Assembly (NCBI GenBank): GCA_964036045.1
Contig: OZ038386.1
Span: 19,058,225-19,122,224, forward strand
From: Eutreptiella sp. 'Long Island Sound 2002'
Taxonomy: Eukaryota; Euglenozoa; Euglenophyceae; Eutreptiales; Eutreptiaceae
Direction: 5' to 3'
DNA: 64,000 nt
The notes under the pieces: generated by a model
Told to the model about the DNA's origin: nothing
Database searches by the model: none
Seen by the model: only the letters and a program-made list of their open reading frames with translations
Position numbers and translations under genes: made by a program
In this document: positions 55,760 to 64,000 of the stretch, in pieces
Numbering within the stretch: position 1 is the stretch's first letter
Layout: every line of letters starts with the position of its first letter

Positions 55760-58700
55760 GGCCGGGCAGGAGCAGGAACGGGAAGCGCTAGGGGTCGGGG
55801 GCCAGGGGCGTGCGGAGGGAAGGGCAGAAGGGATGCGGGGAGGCGGACGCGGGGGGTCGGCAGAGGTGGAGGAGGGTGAGGAGGGGATGTGACAGACACG
55901 AGGAGAGGAGGAAGGGAGCGGAGAGGTGCAGGTGCGCAGGGGAGGCCAGGGACACGGCTGAAAGTGGAGGGGGATGTGGTGATGGCGGACGCGGACGAGA
56001 ACCCCAAGCGGAGAGCACAGGACCAGCGGCGGGGGAGAGGGGAGATGGGGCGGCGGAGTACGGGGGCGCAGGCGAGTGCGGAGGGAGCAACCGGGCAGTG
56101 GGACGCGAGACGTATCGTGGGTACGGCGAGCAGTGTGGGGCAGAACGAGAAGCAGACGGGGAAGCAGTATCGGAATGTGGTACAGTGACGGAGCAGAGCG
56201 CAAGGTCGTGACTGGCGAGAACGGCCGGCGAAGGCGTGGAGCAGCGCTGTGCCCTTCGGGTGCAGCACGGTGCCAGGGCTCTGACTTGCAGGAGAGGCGA
56301 ACGGGCAGATGCATCCAATATTCCGACAAGTTGGTGCCAGCGTCTTGGCTGATGGTGTGATTAGAGAGATTGCTGGGATGGGCAGGTGGCAGTGCAGGTG
56401 TTCTCGAGTCCGGTGCAGTGGAGCCACGTCTTTGTGGCGCCCCTGTGGACTGGCAGCCGGAGTGTGCGGGCTATCCGCCGACTTGGTACATGGCGGCAAA
56501 GCTCTGTGCATGACAGGATGGTGCTGCATTGAAAACATTGGACTTACGTGCGCCCTGCTCTGAGGGGTTGACCACGCCAGGCCTTGGTGGCCACCGGCGC
56601 CATGGGACACCTGCGAGGTGCAAGGGGGTGCGAACCTTTGTCTATGCGGCTGGGCTCCACAGTGCAAATGCAGCGACGGGAATACGACAAGCGTCTCCCT
56701 GACGTTCTCTCTGTGTTCCTTCGGCACATGCGGTGGCTCATGGTGCGTAGGAAACCAACGGCCATGCCAGTCCTCGGGCAGGGCCACAGGCCAGTCCGCA
56801 GATACACCCCCCCCCCCCACACACAGGGCACAAGGCAACCAGGATGGGGTGAGAGACGGGGACCGAGGGAGCACTAGGGTGGGGGAGACCGCAGGGGAAA
56901 GGGTAGGGGCGAGGGGGAGGGGCAGGGGTAGAGCACGCGGGTGGTACACACGAGTGACAGCGCGGCTCAGAAAGGGGGGGCAGACGTACAGGCAGGGTCG
57001 ACAGCGAGAAGGAGAATGGGAGGGTAGACAGGCGTGAGAGGGGGCGCAGGGCAGCGGGACAGGGGTAGCACGGAGAAGAGCAGGGGGCACACGCAGGGCG
57101 CGCGGGAGCAACGGGGAGCGCGAACAAGGAACCAAAAAAAACAACAGCAGAACAGGCGGACACACAGGAAGGGCACATAGAGGAGGCAGGGCGCGGGACG
57201 TGGGGGGAACAGGGGGCCAACAAGGGCGCAAAGGAACACAATGTCTCTCACAGAGAAGCACCATGCCGATGACCCGCATAGAGCCGTACCGGCCGCCCCG
57301 CCCGACCATCAGGGAACTGATGGAGGGGCGGCCGGCGGGAGAGGACGACGGGGGAGTCCCCCCGAAGGGGTGACTGGGGAGGCCGCCCAGGTCGGCTTAC
57401 AGGTCGGAAGGCAGGGCAGAAGCCCAGAGGCGCGTGAGGGCGCGCGAGATACAACCATGGCGCGGGGACGACCAGCGGCGAGCACACGGAGCAGGAGAAC
57501 AACACTAAGAGGGGGGGCAGGAGACAGAGAGGAGGGGAGGGTAGAGAGGAGAGAGAGAAGATACATGTACAACAAAGCGGGCTAAAAGGCTGGGTCGCCT
57601 GGCATGGCCGGGGACCGCCAAGGGCCGCGCCACAGGATGGCGGTGGGACTGGACGAGAGCACCGAACGGAACCGAGACAGATGGCGATGCAGTGTTGTTG
57701 TGCGTGCATGCAGGGAGGAGGGAACCACGGGGAAAAAAGCGCGGCGAAAAAAATAAACGCGGACAACACCCCGCAGCACCACAAGGAGACGGGACAGAAA
57801 AGGACGTGTGGCTAGGGCCACGCGACGGCCCCAGGGGACTAGGACAGCATGGGAGGCGGCACAGGAGTGAGGGGCGGGGGCGGGAGGGGAGCGACCCGTG
57901 CTAGGCGCACAAAACGGTCCCCGGATGGATGAGGATCCAGTGGGCCCGCGCCACAGGGTTGCTGGCGGCCCGGTGGGGTATAAACACGGGATGAGGGATG
58001 GGATGGGGCCGCACAACAACCCAGCGGATTAGGCCGGGGCCGCGGCACAGGGGAAAAGGGCGGGAAGGGAGCGACCCGTGCTAGGCGCATGAAACGGTCC
58101 CCGGATGGATGAGGATCCAGTGGGCTCGCGCCACAGGGTTGCTGGCGGCCCGGTGGGGTATAAACACGGGATGAGGGATGGGATGGGGCCGCACGACAGC
58201 CCAGGGGATTAGGCCGGGGCCGCGGCACAGAGGAAAGGGGCGGGGGCGGGAAGGGAGCGACCCGTGCTAAGCGCACGAAGCGGTCCCTGGATGGAAGAGG
58301 CTCCAGTGGGCCCGCGCCACAGGGTTGCAGGCGACCTGGTGGGGTATAAACACGGCATGAAGGGACAAGGGGACAGGGCGGGGAAGGGCGTGTGGCTAGC
58401 GCCACACAACGGCCCGACGGGGTAGGGAGTCCATGGGACGCTGGGAACGGGCCGGTGCCGGGATGAGGCAAAGGGGAATGGGACATGGGATGGGCAGGGA
58501 GGCCGAAAGCGCCAAGCAACAGCCCCATGGGATTGGGAAACCAGTCGCCATGGAGTGGTGAACCATGGGCCAACCATGGGGAACCTGACCACGGGGAGTC
58601 GGAGAAATACCCTGAACTCCGGGACGGCCGTGAGGTGTCCGCAGGGGTGAGGGTTGACCTTGAGATCCCGGGGTCAATGGCCTGAGTACACGTAGGTTCA

Positions 58701-59154
58701 CGCGTGAGCGGGACCAGGGGGAACGTGGAAAGGGTCGCCCCCTGGCCCCCAGCCGTGGATGGACGACACCAAAGTGCATCCGGGAGCCGAGTGGGTACTC
58801 CAACCCGTGAGGGATGGGGAGTGGTGGAATGTGGTTGACAGAGAGAAATGCTCCGCTGTCGGCGAGGGCTATCCACAGGAAACCCGCCTGCAGGCGCCCA
58901 ATAAGCTGTGCTAGGGGGGGAAGGCCGGGGGATCCTTCAAAGGGTGACCGGAAGGAGCTAAAACCGTGAGGGCAGCGACTGAAGGGAGCCTACCGCCGGT
59001 CATGCACCAAGGGAACCTGGTTGAGGTTCTCGGCCGTTAGGTGAGACAGGGGTCGGCAGGGGAACTGATGGTGGAGAGCTCTCCTTCCCGCCAGAGGCGG
59101 CCACCATGTAAAACAAACAAGGAGAAGTCAGACCAGGCTGCGGACGCGGCCGCC
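55760..59154 (+). other. LINE-B 3' region, mostly non-coding
   Basis: G-rich DNA with no recognisable domain on the plus strand. The 534-codon antisense frame at 55705-57309 and the 345-codon one at 57839-58876 are proline/cysteine/leucine-rich shadows of the purine bias. It contains the 180-bp tandem repeat and a C-run at 56806-56818. Confidence 0.5.
57875..58345 (+). repeat. 180-186-bp tandem repeat with TATA-like word
   Basis: GCGACCCGTGCTA occurs at 57891, 58071 and 58257, giving periods of 180 and 186 bp. Each unit carries CCCGGATGGATGAGGATCCAG-like DNA and GTGGGGTATAAACACGG, so a TATA-like word is repeated in phase. The third unit diverges at its end. A further shorter similarity (CGTGTGGCTAG.GCCAC) brackets the array at about 57805 and 58390. 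Confidence 0.85.
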
Positions 59155-59175
59155 CTTACTTACTTACTTACTTAC
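59155..59175 (+). repeat. TTAC repeat tail of LINE-B
   Basis: Five TTAC units immediately before the right target-site duplication. Short tandem tails replacing poly(A) are typical of several LINE clades. Confidence 0.85.
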
Positions 59176-59188
59176 TCCCGTCAATCTG
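59176..59188 (+). other. LINE-B target-site duplication, right copy
   Basis: TCCCGTCAATCTG, identical to 51854-51866. Confidence 0.9.
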
Positions 59189-59323
59189 TACAAACATTTT
59201 GAATGTAAAATACATACCTAAATTATGCTTCCTGATATGCCTACTTTATTCTGATCTGGCCTATGCTACGCATGCGCGACATACGCGATCGCACTAGCGA
59301 TCTTTACTCTGTGTCCTATTACA
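59189..59323 (+). repeat. Right long terminal repeat, second half
   Basis: It continues the repeat broken at 51866 and ends CCTATTACA. Compared with the left repeat it has a 13-bp extra segment (about 59219-59231) and a few substitutions. Confidence 0.8.
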
Positions 59324-60465
59324 CCATGTGCATTGTGGCCATGGGCAAGAACTGCCACCTGCCTCCCAGGACCGTGCAGCACCTCTCGGTCTCCACGTCC
59401 ACCGCCAGCTTGGTGCTTGCCGCCAAGGGTGCCTGGCACTCCTGCCCCGACCTCCACAAGCCCACCCTCCGCCTCCACCTCAACAAGCTCCTCACCCTGG
59501 TCTCCCAGCGGTACGGAGCCGCCGCCTCCTCCGCGGCCTCCCTGCCTGCCCTCCAGGCCATCCAGCCCCTCATCGCAGCCGCTCAGGCCCATGCCGACAA
59601 TCCCTGGCTGACGGCGGCCTTCACCATCGCCGGCGCCCCCTCCTTCCCCATAGAGGCCTAGCAGGACCTCCAACACGTCTCCTCCGCCGACACCCTCGGC
59701 GCAGCCATCGCACGGCTTTGCGGCCGTCTATCCACCCCGGCCCAGTTCCACAAGCTCATCTCCTACACCAAAACTGCCCTCCCCCCCCCCTCCACAATGG
59801 ACCTGGACTGGTTCTGCTTTGGCTCCTCCGCACCACCAGCGCCCTCCTTGCAAGCCCCTGGCACCGCCGCCGCGCCTGCGCCACTCTCCGCCCCGCCCCT
59901 CCTCAGCCAGCCCCCCCTCCCGGGCGCCCCCGCGCCCTCCGCCACCGGCGCCGCCCCCACCTCCTCGGTCCCCACCTTCGCCAATGTCGGCTCCTCGCTG
60001 GCCGCATCCGGCATCGTCCACGTCTCAGCCCTCCGCCTAGGCCCAGACACCTCCATGGCGGTCACCCTCACCCACAACCTGCGGACCGTCGTGTACGTCA
60101 GTGACGCCGACGCCCGCCGCGGACACGCGTTCGCCTCCATCACCCCCGCCCTGCAGGCCTCCCTCTTCGCCTCACTGCCCACACGCGTCATCCAGCACGA
60201 CGAGGGCTGGTCCCTTACAGTCCAAGGCAGGCGGGACCATGGGCAACCCCGGCACGCCCCCGCCACCACACTCAACGACCCCCCCTCCCACCGCCCGCCC
60301 GGGCGACCCTCAGCCCCGTCCTGCCAAACGCAGCCGCCAGCAATCACCCCCCCGTTCCTTCCCCCGACGCTCCCCGAGGCACCATGGCCACACAACGCCC
60401 TCGGCCCCCACATCAGGCAGGGCAGTCGCGGCGCCATGTTTCCCAGCGCCCGCAGACACAACTGA
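59324..60465 (+). pseudogene. LINE-A ORF1, C-terminal part
   Basis: It resumes the ORF1 frame immediately after the LTR-like element: the codon split AT|G at the junction gives ATG TGC ATT. It reads a helical leucine/alanine-rich stretch (to 59658), an in-frame TAG (59659-59661), then the same frame with DLDWFCFGSS, a long Ala/Pro linker, and a beta-rich segment (HVSALRLGPDTSMAVTLTHN, RTVVYVSDADARRG) ending at TGA 60463-60465. No known domain is recognised. The frame continues past the TGA toward the zinc ribbon, so ORF1 and ORF2 may once have been continuous or overlapping. Confidence 0.55.
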
Positions 60466-61236
60466 ATTGCCCTGCCGGACACTCTCCCCGCCTCCATCGC
60501 TCCCGACCTCGCAACCCTGGCCTGGGCGACCTTCCTCGCCTCCATCTTCCCCCGCCCACTCGACGCCTAACGCGCCGGAGCGGACCTCCTTTCCGGCCCA
60601 GAGCCAAGTCCCCAACCCTACACCCGAGGGACTCCCCCCCGCGCACCCACTACACCACCCGCCTCCGCCCCCCGTCTTTGCCTTCACTGCGGCGCGCTAC
60701 AGCGCCCGGCCCTCACGCACTGCCCCGAGTGCACGCACTCCGCTGACCTTCTCCCCCTTCGCCTCCCCCTGACCGCCCCCCTCCGCCCGGGCCCCCTCCG
60801 AGACCTCCTGCACGCCGCCCAGTCCTCCACGTCGCTACCCCCCTCGCTCCTCGCCTCCGCCCTCCCCGCAGTGTGCGGTTGGCTCGCCTCCTTCCCCCGC
60901 CAGCGCCGCGACCCCTCCTTCTGGATCACCCCGCCCCTGCACGTGGACGCCAAGTGGACCGCCTTCTGGGACACCGCCCACTTGCCGTCAGCCCCCCTCC
61001 CCGCCGTCCCCAGCGTACGCTCGCTCGTCGGGCCCGACCTCAGCGTGGACGCTACACCCTGCTCTTCCCAACGCCCCGCTCGTCATCTCCTCCGCATGCC
61101 CCGACTGTGGATGCCCCAGGCCTCACACCGCCTTCGTCGACCTCCCCACATCGCCAACCGACCACTGGCGTCACTTCTTCTGCACCTCCCCCCACAAAGC
61201 CCCGCCCATATGCACTCGGGACACCGCCGCCCGCTG
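60466..61236 (+). pseudogene. LINE-A zinc-ribbon and Cys-rich region
   Basis: In the ORF1 frame, after a TAA at 60568-60570, there is a CLHCG...HCPEC pair (60679-60740), a treble-clef-like zinc ribbon. The frame continues with a helical segment (CGWLASFPRQRRD). Near 61058 the protein-like reading moves to another frame with CPDCGCPRPH and further Cys/His pairs (61095-61230), so a frameshift has occurred. These fingers precede the endonuclease and probably bind nucleic acid; that role is inferred. Confidence 0.5.
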
Positions 61237-62262
61237 TGTGTTGGGCTTCCAGGGCATGCTACTACCCGGGGCGGTCCCCGTCTCCGCCAGCCCCTGGGCC
61301 ACCCCCTGCGCCCCCCCTCCGGACCCCCTCCTCCAGCCGACCCCCGCCTTCGTCCTCTCCCTCCCCGACCCCCGCGACCAGGCGTCGACCCCCCTCCGCG
61401 ACACAGTGCTCACCTTCCTCACCCACAACTGGGGCGGCATCGCCGGCCAAGTCTCCCTCGCCCGCACCTGGCTCGAGGCCCTGTCCCCCGTCGTGGTCGC
61501 GGAGCAGGAACTCTGGGACTTGGCCGCAGCCCGCCCCGCCCTCCCTCCGCGGTACGAGGCCCACTACAGCACCGCATCCGGCCAGGGCTCAGGTCCGGTC
61601 CCTCCGCGCCCCCTCCCAGCCCGCCGACCTCGTCTACGACAGCCCGCACCGGATTGCCTCCGCGGTCCCCCTCTCACTAGGGGGCCGTGCCCTCCTGTTC
61701 AACGCCCACCTCCCCCCACGCCTCTCGTACTCCGAGTGGGTTACCGAGGTCAAGCTCATGAACCACCTCCGCTCCCGCATGCGTCCCAACCTGTGCGTCC
61801 TCCTGGGCGACCTCAACAGCACGGGAGCCCCAGGCACCCCCCTGGCCTCCGCGCTGGGGGCCCTAGGCCCACTCTCGGCCTGGCACCGCCTGGTCCCCCC
61901 AGCCACTCCCACCAACTTCACCACCACTGACTGCCGCGAGTGCTCTCGCCGCGCCGGCCGCATCATACACCCCGACAAGCAGGAGTTCTCCCTCATCGAC
62001 TCCCGCCCAGGCCGGCCCTCCCTTGTCACAGCCGACGTCCCGCAGCACACCGGCACCACCACCACCGCCCCCCCGGAGGTCGTCGGCATCCCCATCCTCC
62101 CCGAGCTACCCCTCCTCCGCGTCAGCAACAAGTCCCGCGCGTCCCTCGACCGGGCGCGCAACGCCAGCCGCAACCACGAGGCCTGCCCCATACTCCAGCT
62201 CCGCTCCCTGCACACCTTGGGCCTCTCCCCCCTTGACTATGTCACCTCGGGCGTCCTCATCC
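61237..62262 (+). pseudogene. LINE-A AP-type endonuclease domain (frameshifted)
   Basis: Endonuclease/exonuclease/phosphatase fold motifs in order: LTHNWGG (61410-61440, metal/asparagine region), VVAEQELW (61495-61515, catalytic Glu), LVYDSP, then after a frame change near 61590 FNAHLPP, CVLLGDLNS (61795-61822, the GDLN catalytic motif) and FSLIDSRPG. The terminal SDH motif is not visible where expected. This domain nicks target DNA in APE-type LINEs. The frame change and the lost last motif mark a dead copy. With the RNase H at the window end, it places LINE-A in the RNase H-bearing APE group (I/Tad/LOA-like) rather than L1. Confidence 0.75.
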
Positions 62263-62640
62263 CCCCCCCCCCCTCCGCCCCCATCAGACGGCCATCAACA
62301 ACGCCTACCACCATGCCTTCCGTCTGCCCCCCTGGGCACACTCGGCCTTCCTCCACCCCCCCCTCCAGCAGGGCGGTCCCGGCGCCCCCCTCTTAGCGTA
62401 CCGGGCCCCCCTCAACTTCCTCCGCACCTACCTCCGCGCCTCCTGGGGCCCCAACACCCTCGCGGTGGCCGCCACGGCGTCCCTCGTCTCCCCACGCCGC
62501 CCCACCCCCTGGCTCAACGAAGGTCCCGCCCTGCCTCAGGCGCTCGCCCCCCTTGACATCACCGTCCACCTCCTCCCCTCCCCGCACGTGCGCCCCGCCC
62601 CGCAGCACCACGCCGGCTCACTGGCCCCCCTCCCACGCAT
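62263..62640 (+). pseudogene. LINE-A segment after a missing polymerase
   Basis: Directly after a C-run (62263-62275) the protein-like frame changes again and reads AINNAYHHAFRLPPWAHSAFL... and a second helical stretch (LNFLRTYLRASWGP), which resembles the thumb and connection that follow LINE polymerases. The reverse transcriptase palm motifs (including the FADD box) should lie between the endonuclease and this part and are absent, so about 1.5-2 kb seems to have been deleted at the C-run. The thumb assignment is by position and style, not by a diagnostic motif. Confidence 0.45.
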
Positions 62641-62935
62641 TGTGCACACTGCACGCACCCATTGTGCACACTGGCACGCATTACGCACACTGCACGCACC
62701 CATTGCGCACACTGCACGCACGCACGCACTGTGCACACTGCACGGACGCAAGCACTATGCACACTGCACAGACGCACTGTGCACACTGCACGCACGCATT
62801 GGGAACACTGCACGCACGCACTGTACACACTGCATGCACGCACGCACTGTGCACACTGCACACACACATTGAGCACACGGCACGCACGCACACACTATGC
62901 ACACCACAATTTGCACACTGGCAGCGGCGTCGGTT
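62640..62935 (+). repeat. CACTGCACGCACGCA minisatellite
   Basis: Irregular tandem copies of a unit combining CACTGCACGCACGCA with TTGTGCACA, about 300 bp in all. Frames through it read alternating Cys/His/Thr/Ala peptides and are artefacts. Confidence 0.85.
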
Positions 62936-63102
62936 TCGTCGTGGTCGGCGTGGTCGCCGTCGTCCTCGGCTTTGCTTTATCTTGAGGTTCTTGGCTTTGC
63001 CTGATCTTGAAGTTCTGGGCTTTGCTTGATCTTAAATTTCTTGCTCTCAAACCTGTTAGCACCAGAACGCACGTCGCCAACCGACACACACACACACACA
63101 TA

Positions 63103-63143
<41 letters not shown>

Positions 63144-63640
63144 CAACATACAATGCAGTGTGAATAAATTCAGGTCTGGGTGGTCTTCTGTTGGTACTCC
63201 AGTTCGGATTCCTGGGGGCTTGTAATGTAAATCCTGAATTTTACCACAAAATTTGATTTCAAAAAATCTTAGTCAAAGCATACCTACTGCATTTTAAGGT
63301 GCAGCTACCTCCACAGAACGCCTGCCCGATGCCGCCTACGGGGCTGGAGCCACGGGCACCATCTGGGGGGAGGGGGGGGCAACACTAGCATGCATGCATG
63401 TATGCAGTCAAGGTGCAACATATGACTCAATGTGTTAAGGAAAGTGGGTAGGTGTGTAGGGTACATACCACTCCTCTGCAAACAAATATTGTTCCCTCCA
63501 TGAAAATTTACGTGAGAGACTATATCAACACACATTGCATGGCATACATATGTGATATGCCCATCGTTCCTTGTATCCATACACCAATAACACACCAGTC
63601 ATGGGTGCTCGCAATACATATTATATATAGGACTTGGATG
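62936..63640. other. Insertion-like DNA inside LINE-A
   Basis: It includes a triplicated TCTTGA.GTTCT(T/G)GGCTTTGC phrase (62980-63045), a CA dinucleotide array (63083-63141) and AT-rich DNA to 63640. It differs sharply in composition from the C-rich LINE on both sides. No gene is seen. Confidence 0.5.
63083..63141 (+). repeat. (CA)n microsatellite
   Basis: About 29 CA dinucleotides interrupted by two TA units. Confidence 0.9.
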
Positions 63641-63888
63641 CATGGTCTACAGGTCTACAGGTCTACAGCCAAATGTCTACAGACGCGGTCTACAGATCCG
63701 TATACCTGTAGTATACAGCTAGTATACACAGGTCTACAGGTCTACAGGTCTACAGGTCTACAGTCTCCGTATACCACAAGTATACAGCCAGGAAGCCGTA
63801 TACGGTATACAGTCTACAGTGTATACAGAGTATACAGGCGGTATACAGTTGCTATCATGGTACCAGGTATACAGTGGTATACAGGTCT
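63640..63888 (+). repeat. GGTCTACA / GTATACAG repeat array
   Basis: Two interleaved octamer families, GGTCTACA and GTATACAG (the latter with the self-complementary core GTATAC), cover the stretch up to the resumption of LINE-A coding sequence. Several inverted pairings are possible. Confidence 0.85.
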
Positions 63889-64000
63889 ACAGCCACCCCT
63901 CTGCCCTCTCCGCTCCCTCCCCTATGTCGTGGTCGCGTGCGACGGAAGCCAAGAGGGCACCCGCCTCGGCGCCGGCTTCCTCCTCTGGCACCCCCACCAC
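63889..64000 (+). pseudogene. LINE-A RNase H domain, start (runs off window)
   Basis: The plus-strand frame reads SLPYVVVACDGSQEG and then RLGAGFLLW to the window edge, the first beta strands of RNase H with the first catalytic Asp in the CDGS motif. It is separated from the preceding LINE-A part by about 1.25 kb of repeats. The domain continues beyond 64000, so its integrity cannot be judged. Confidence 0.7.

Larger units (their letters stand above)
51867..59175 (+). mobile_element. LINE-B, 5'-truncated non-LTR retrotransposon
   Basis: A 7.3-kb insertion with the classic signs of target-primed reverse transcription: a 13-bp target-site duplication, abrupt 5' truncation inside the RNase H coding region, and a short TTAC repeat tail at the 3' end. 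Contents in order: end of RNase H plus a Cys/His finger (51867-52948), two Gly/Arg-rich frames (53156-54385 and 54842-55759), a long non-coding 3' part with a 180-bp tandem repeat, then the tail. The sense strand is strikingly purine-rich, opposite to LINE-A, so it belongs to a different family. About 6 kb of sequence downstream of RNase H is unusual for a LINE. Confidence 0.8.

Noticed and set aside
55705-57309. 534-codon antisense frame, the longest in the window
   Set aside because: Cys/Pro/Leu/Arg composition without motifs, lying opposite a purine-rich strand. RNase H, the target-site duplication and the tail orientation all show LINE-B reads on the plus strand.
57839-58876. 345-codon antisense frame with internal repeats
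   Set aside because: It follows the 180-bp tandem array and the same strand bias. No domain is seen.

Overview
The window is nuclear DNA of a eukaryote. It holds two clear spliced host genes with GT-AG introns, no operons, long introns, many simple-sequence arrays and abundant retroelements. I think a large-genome microalga or other protist is most likely, because a mitochondrial thioredoxin and a UTP14 gene sit among GC-rich APE-type LINEs, but nothing here fixes the lineage.

Layout. From 1 to about 9.8 kb there is no convincing gene. This part holds a candidate 3.3-kb inverted-repeat element (about 841-4166) full of tandem arrays, and a 415-bp inverted-repeat element (9356-9770). A decayed DDE-type transposase lies on the minus strand at 10.0-11.1 kb. 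A complete five-exon mitochondrial thioredoxin gene is on the minus strand (13666-14567). A small unknown minus-strand ORF (15333-15635) follows. Then comes the main host gene, UTP14 (plus strand, 15949-39292), a subunit of the small-subunit processome that matures 18S rRNA. I could chain 19 exons in consistent phase, giving a protein of about 897-907 residues. Its introns run from 79 bp to 3.6 kb and hold minisatellites, dispersed repeat copies and a 1-kb inverted-repeat element.

From 39.3 to 44.6 kb I see no supported gene. From about 45 kb to the window end the DNA is a stack of transposons nested three deep. LINE-A has ORF1, zinc-ribbon, AP-endonuclease and RNase H parts, while its polymerase core is not found. 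Its ORF1 is split at 48340/59324 by an element with about 252-265-bp TG...CA direct terminal repeats. The downstream terminal repeat is in turn split at 51866/59176 by LINE-B, a 5'-truncated copy that begins inside RNase H, ends in a TTAC repeat tail and is flanked by a 13-bp target-site duplication. Removing the insertions on paper brings the LINE-A ORF1 halves back into one frame, which gives the order of events: LINE-A, then the LTR-like element, then LINE-B.

The two host genes are unrelated in function (mitochondrial redox and ribosome assembly). The rest of the window is mostly repeat-derived.
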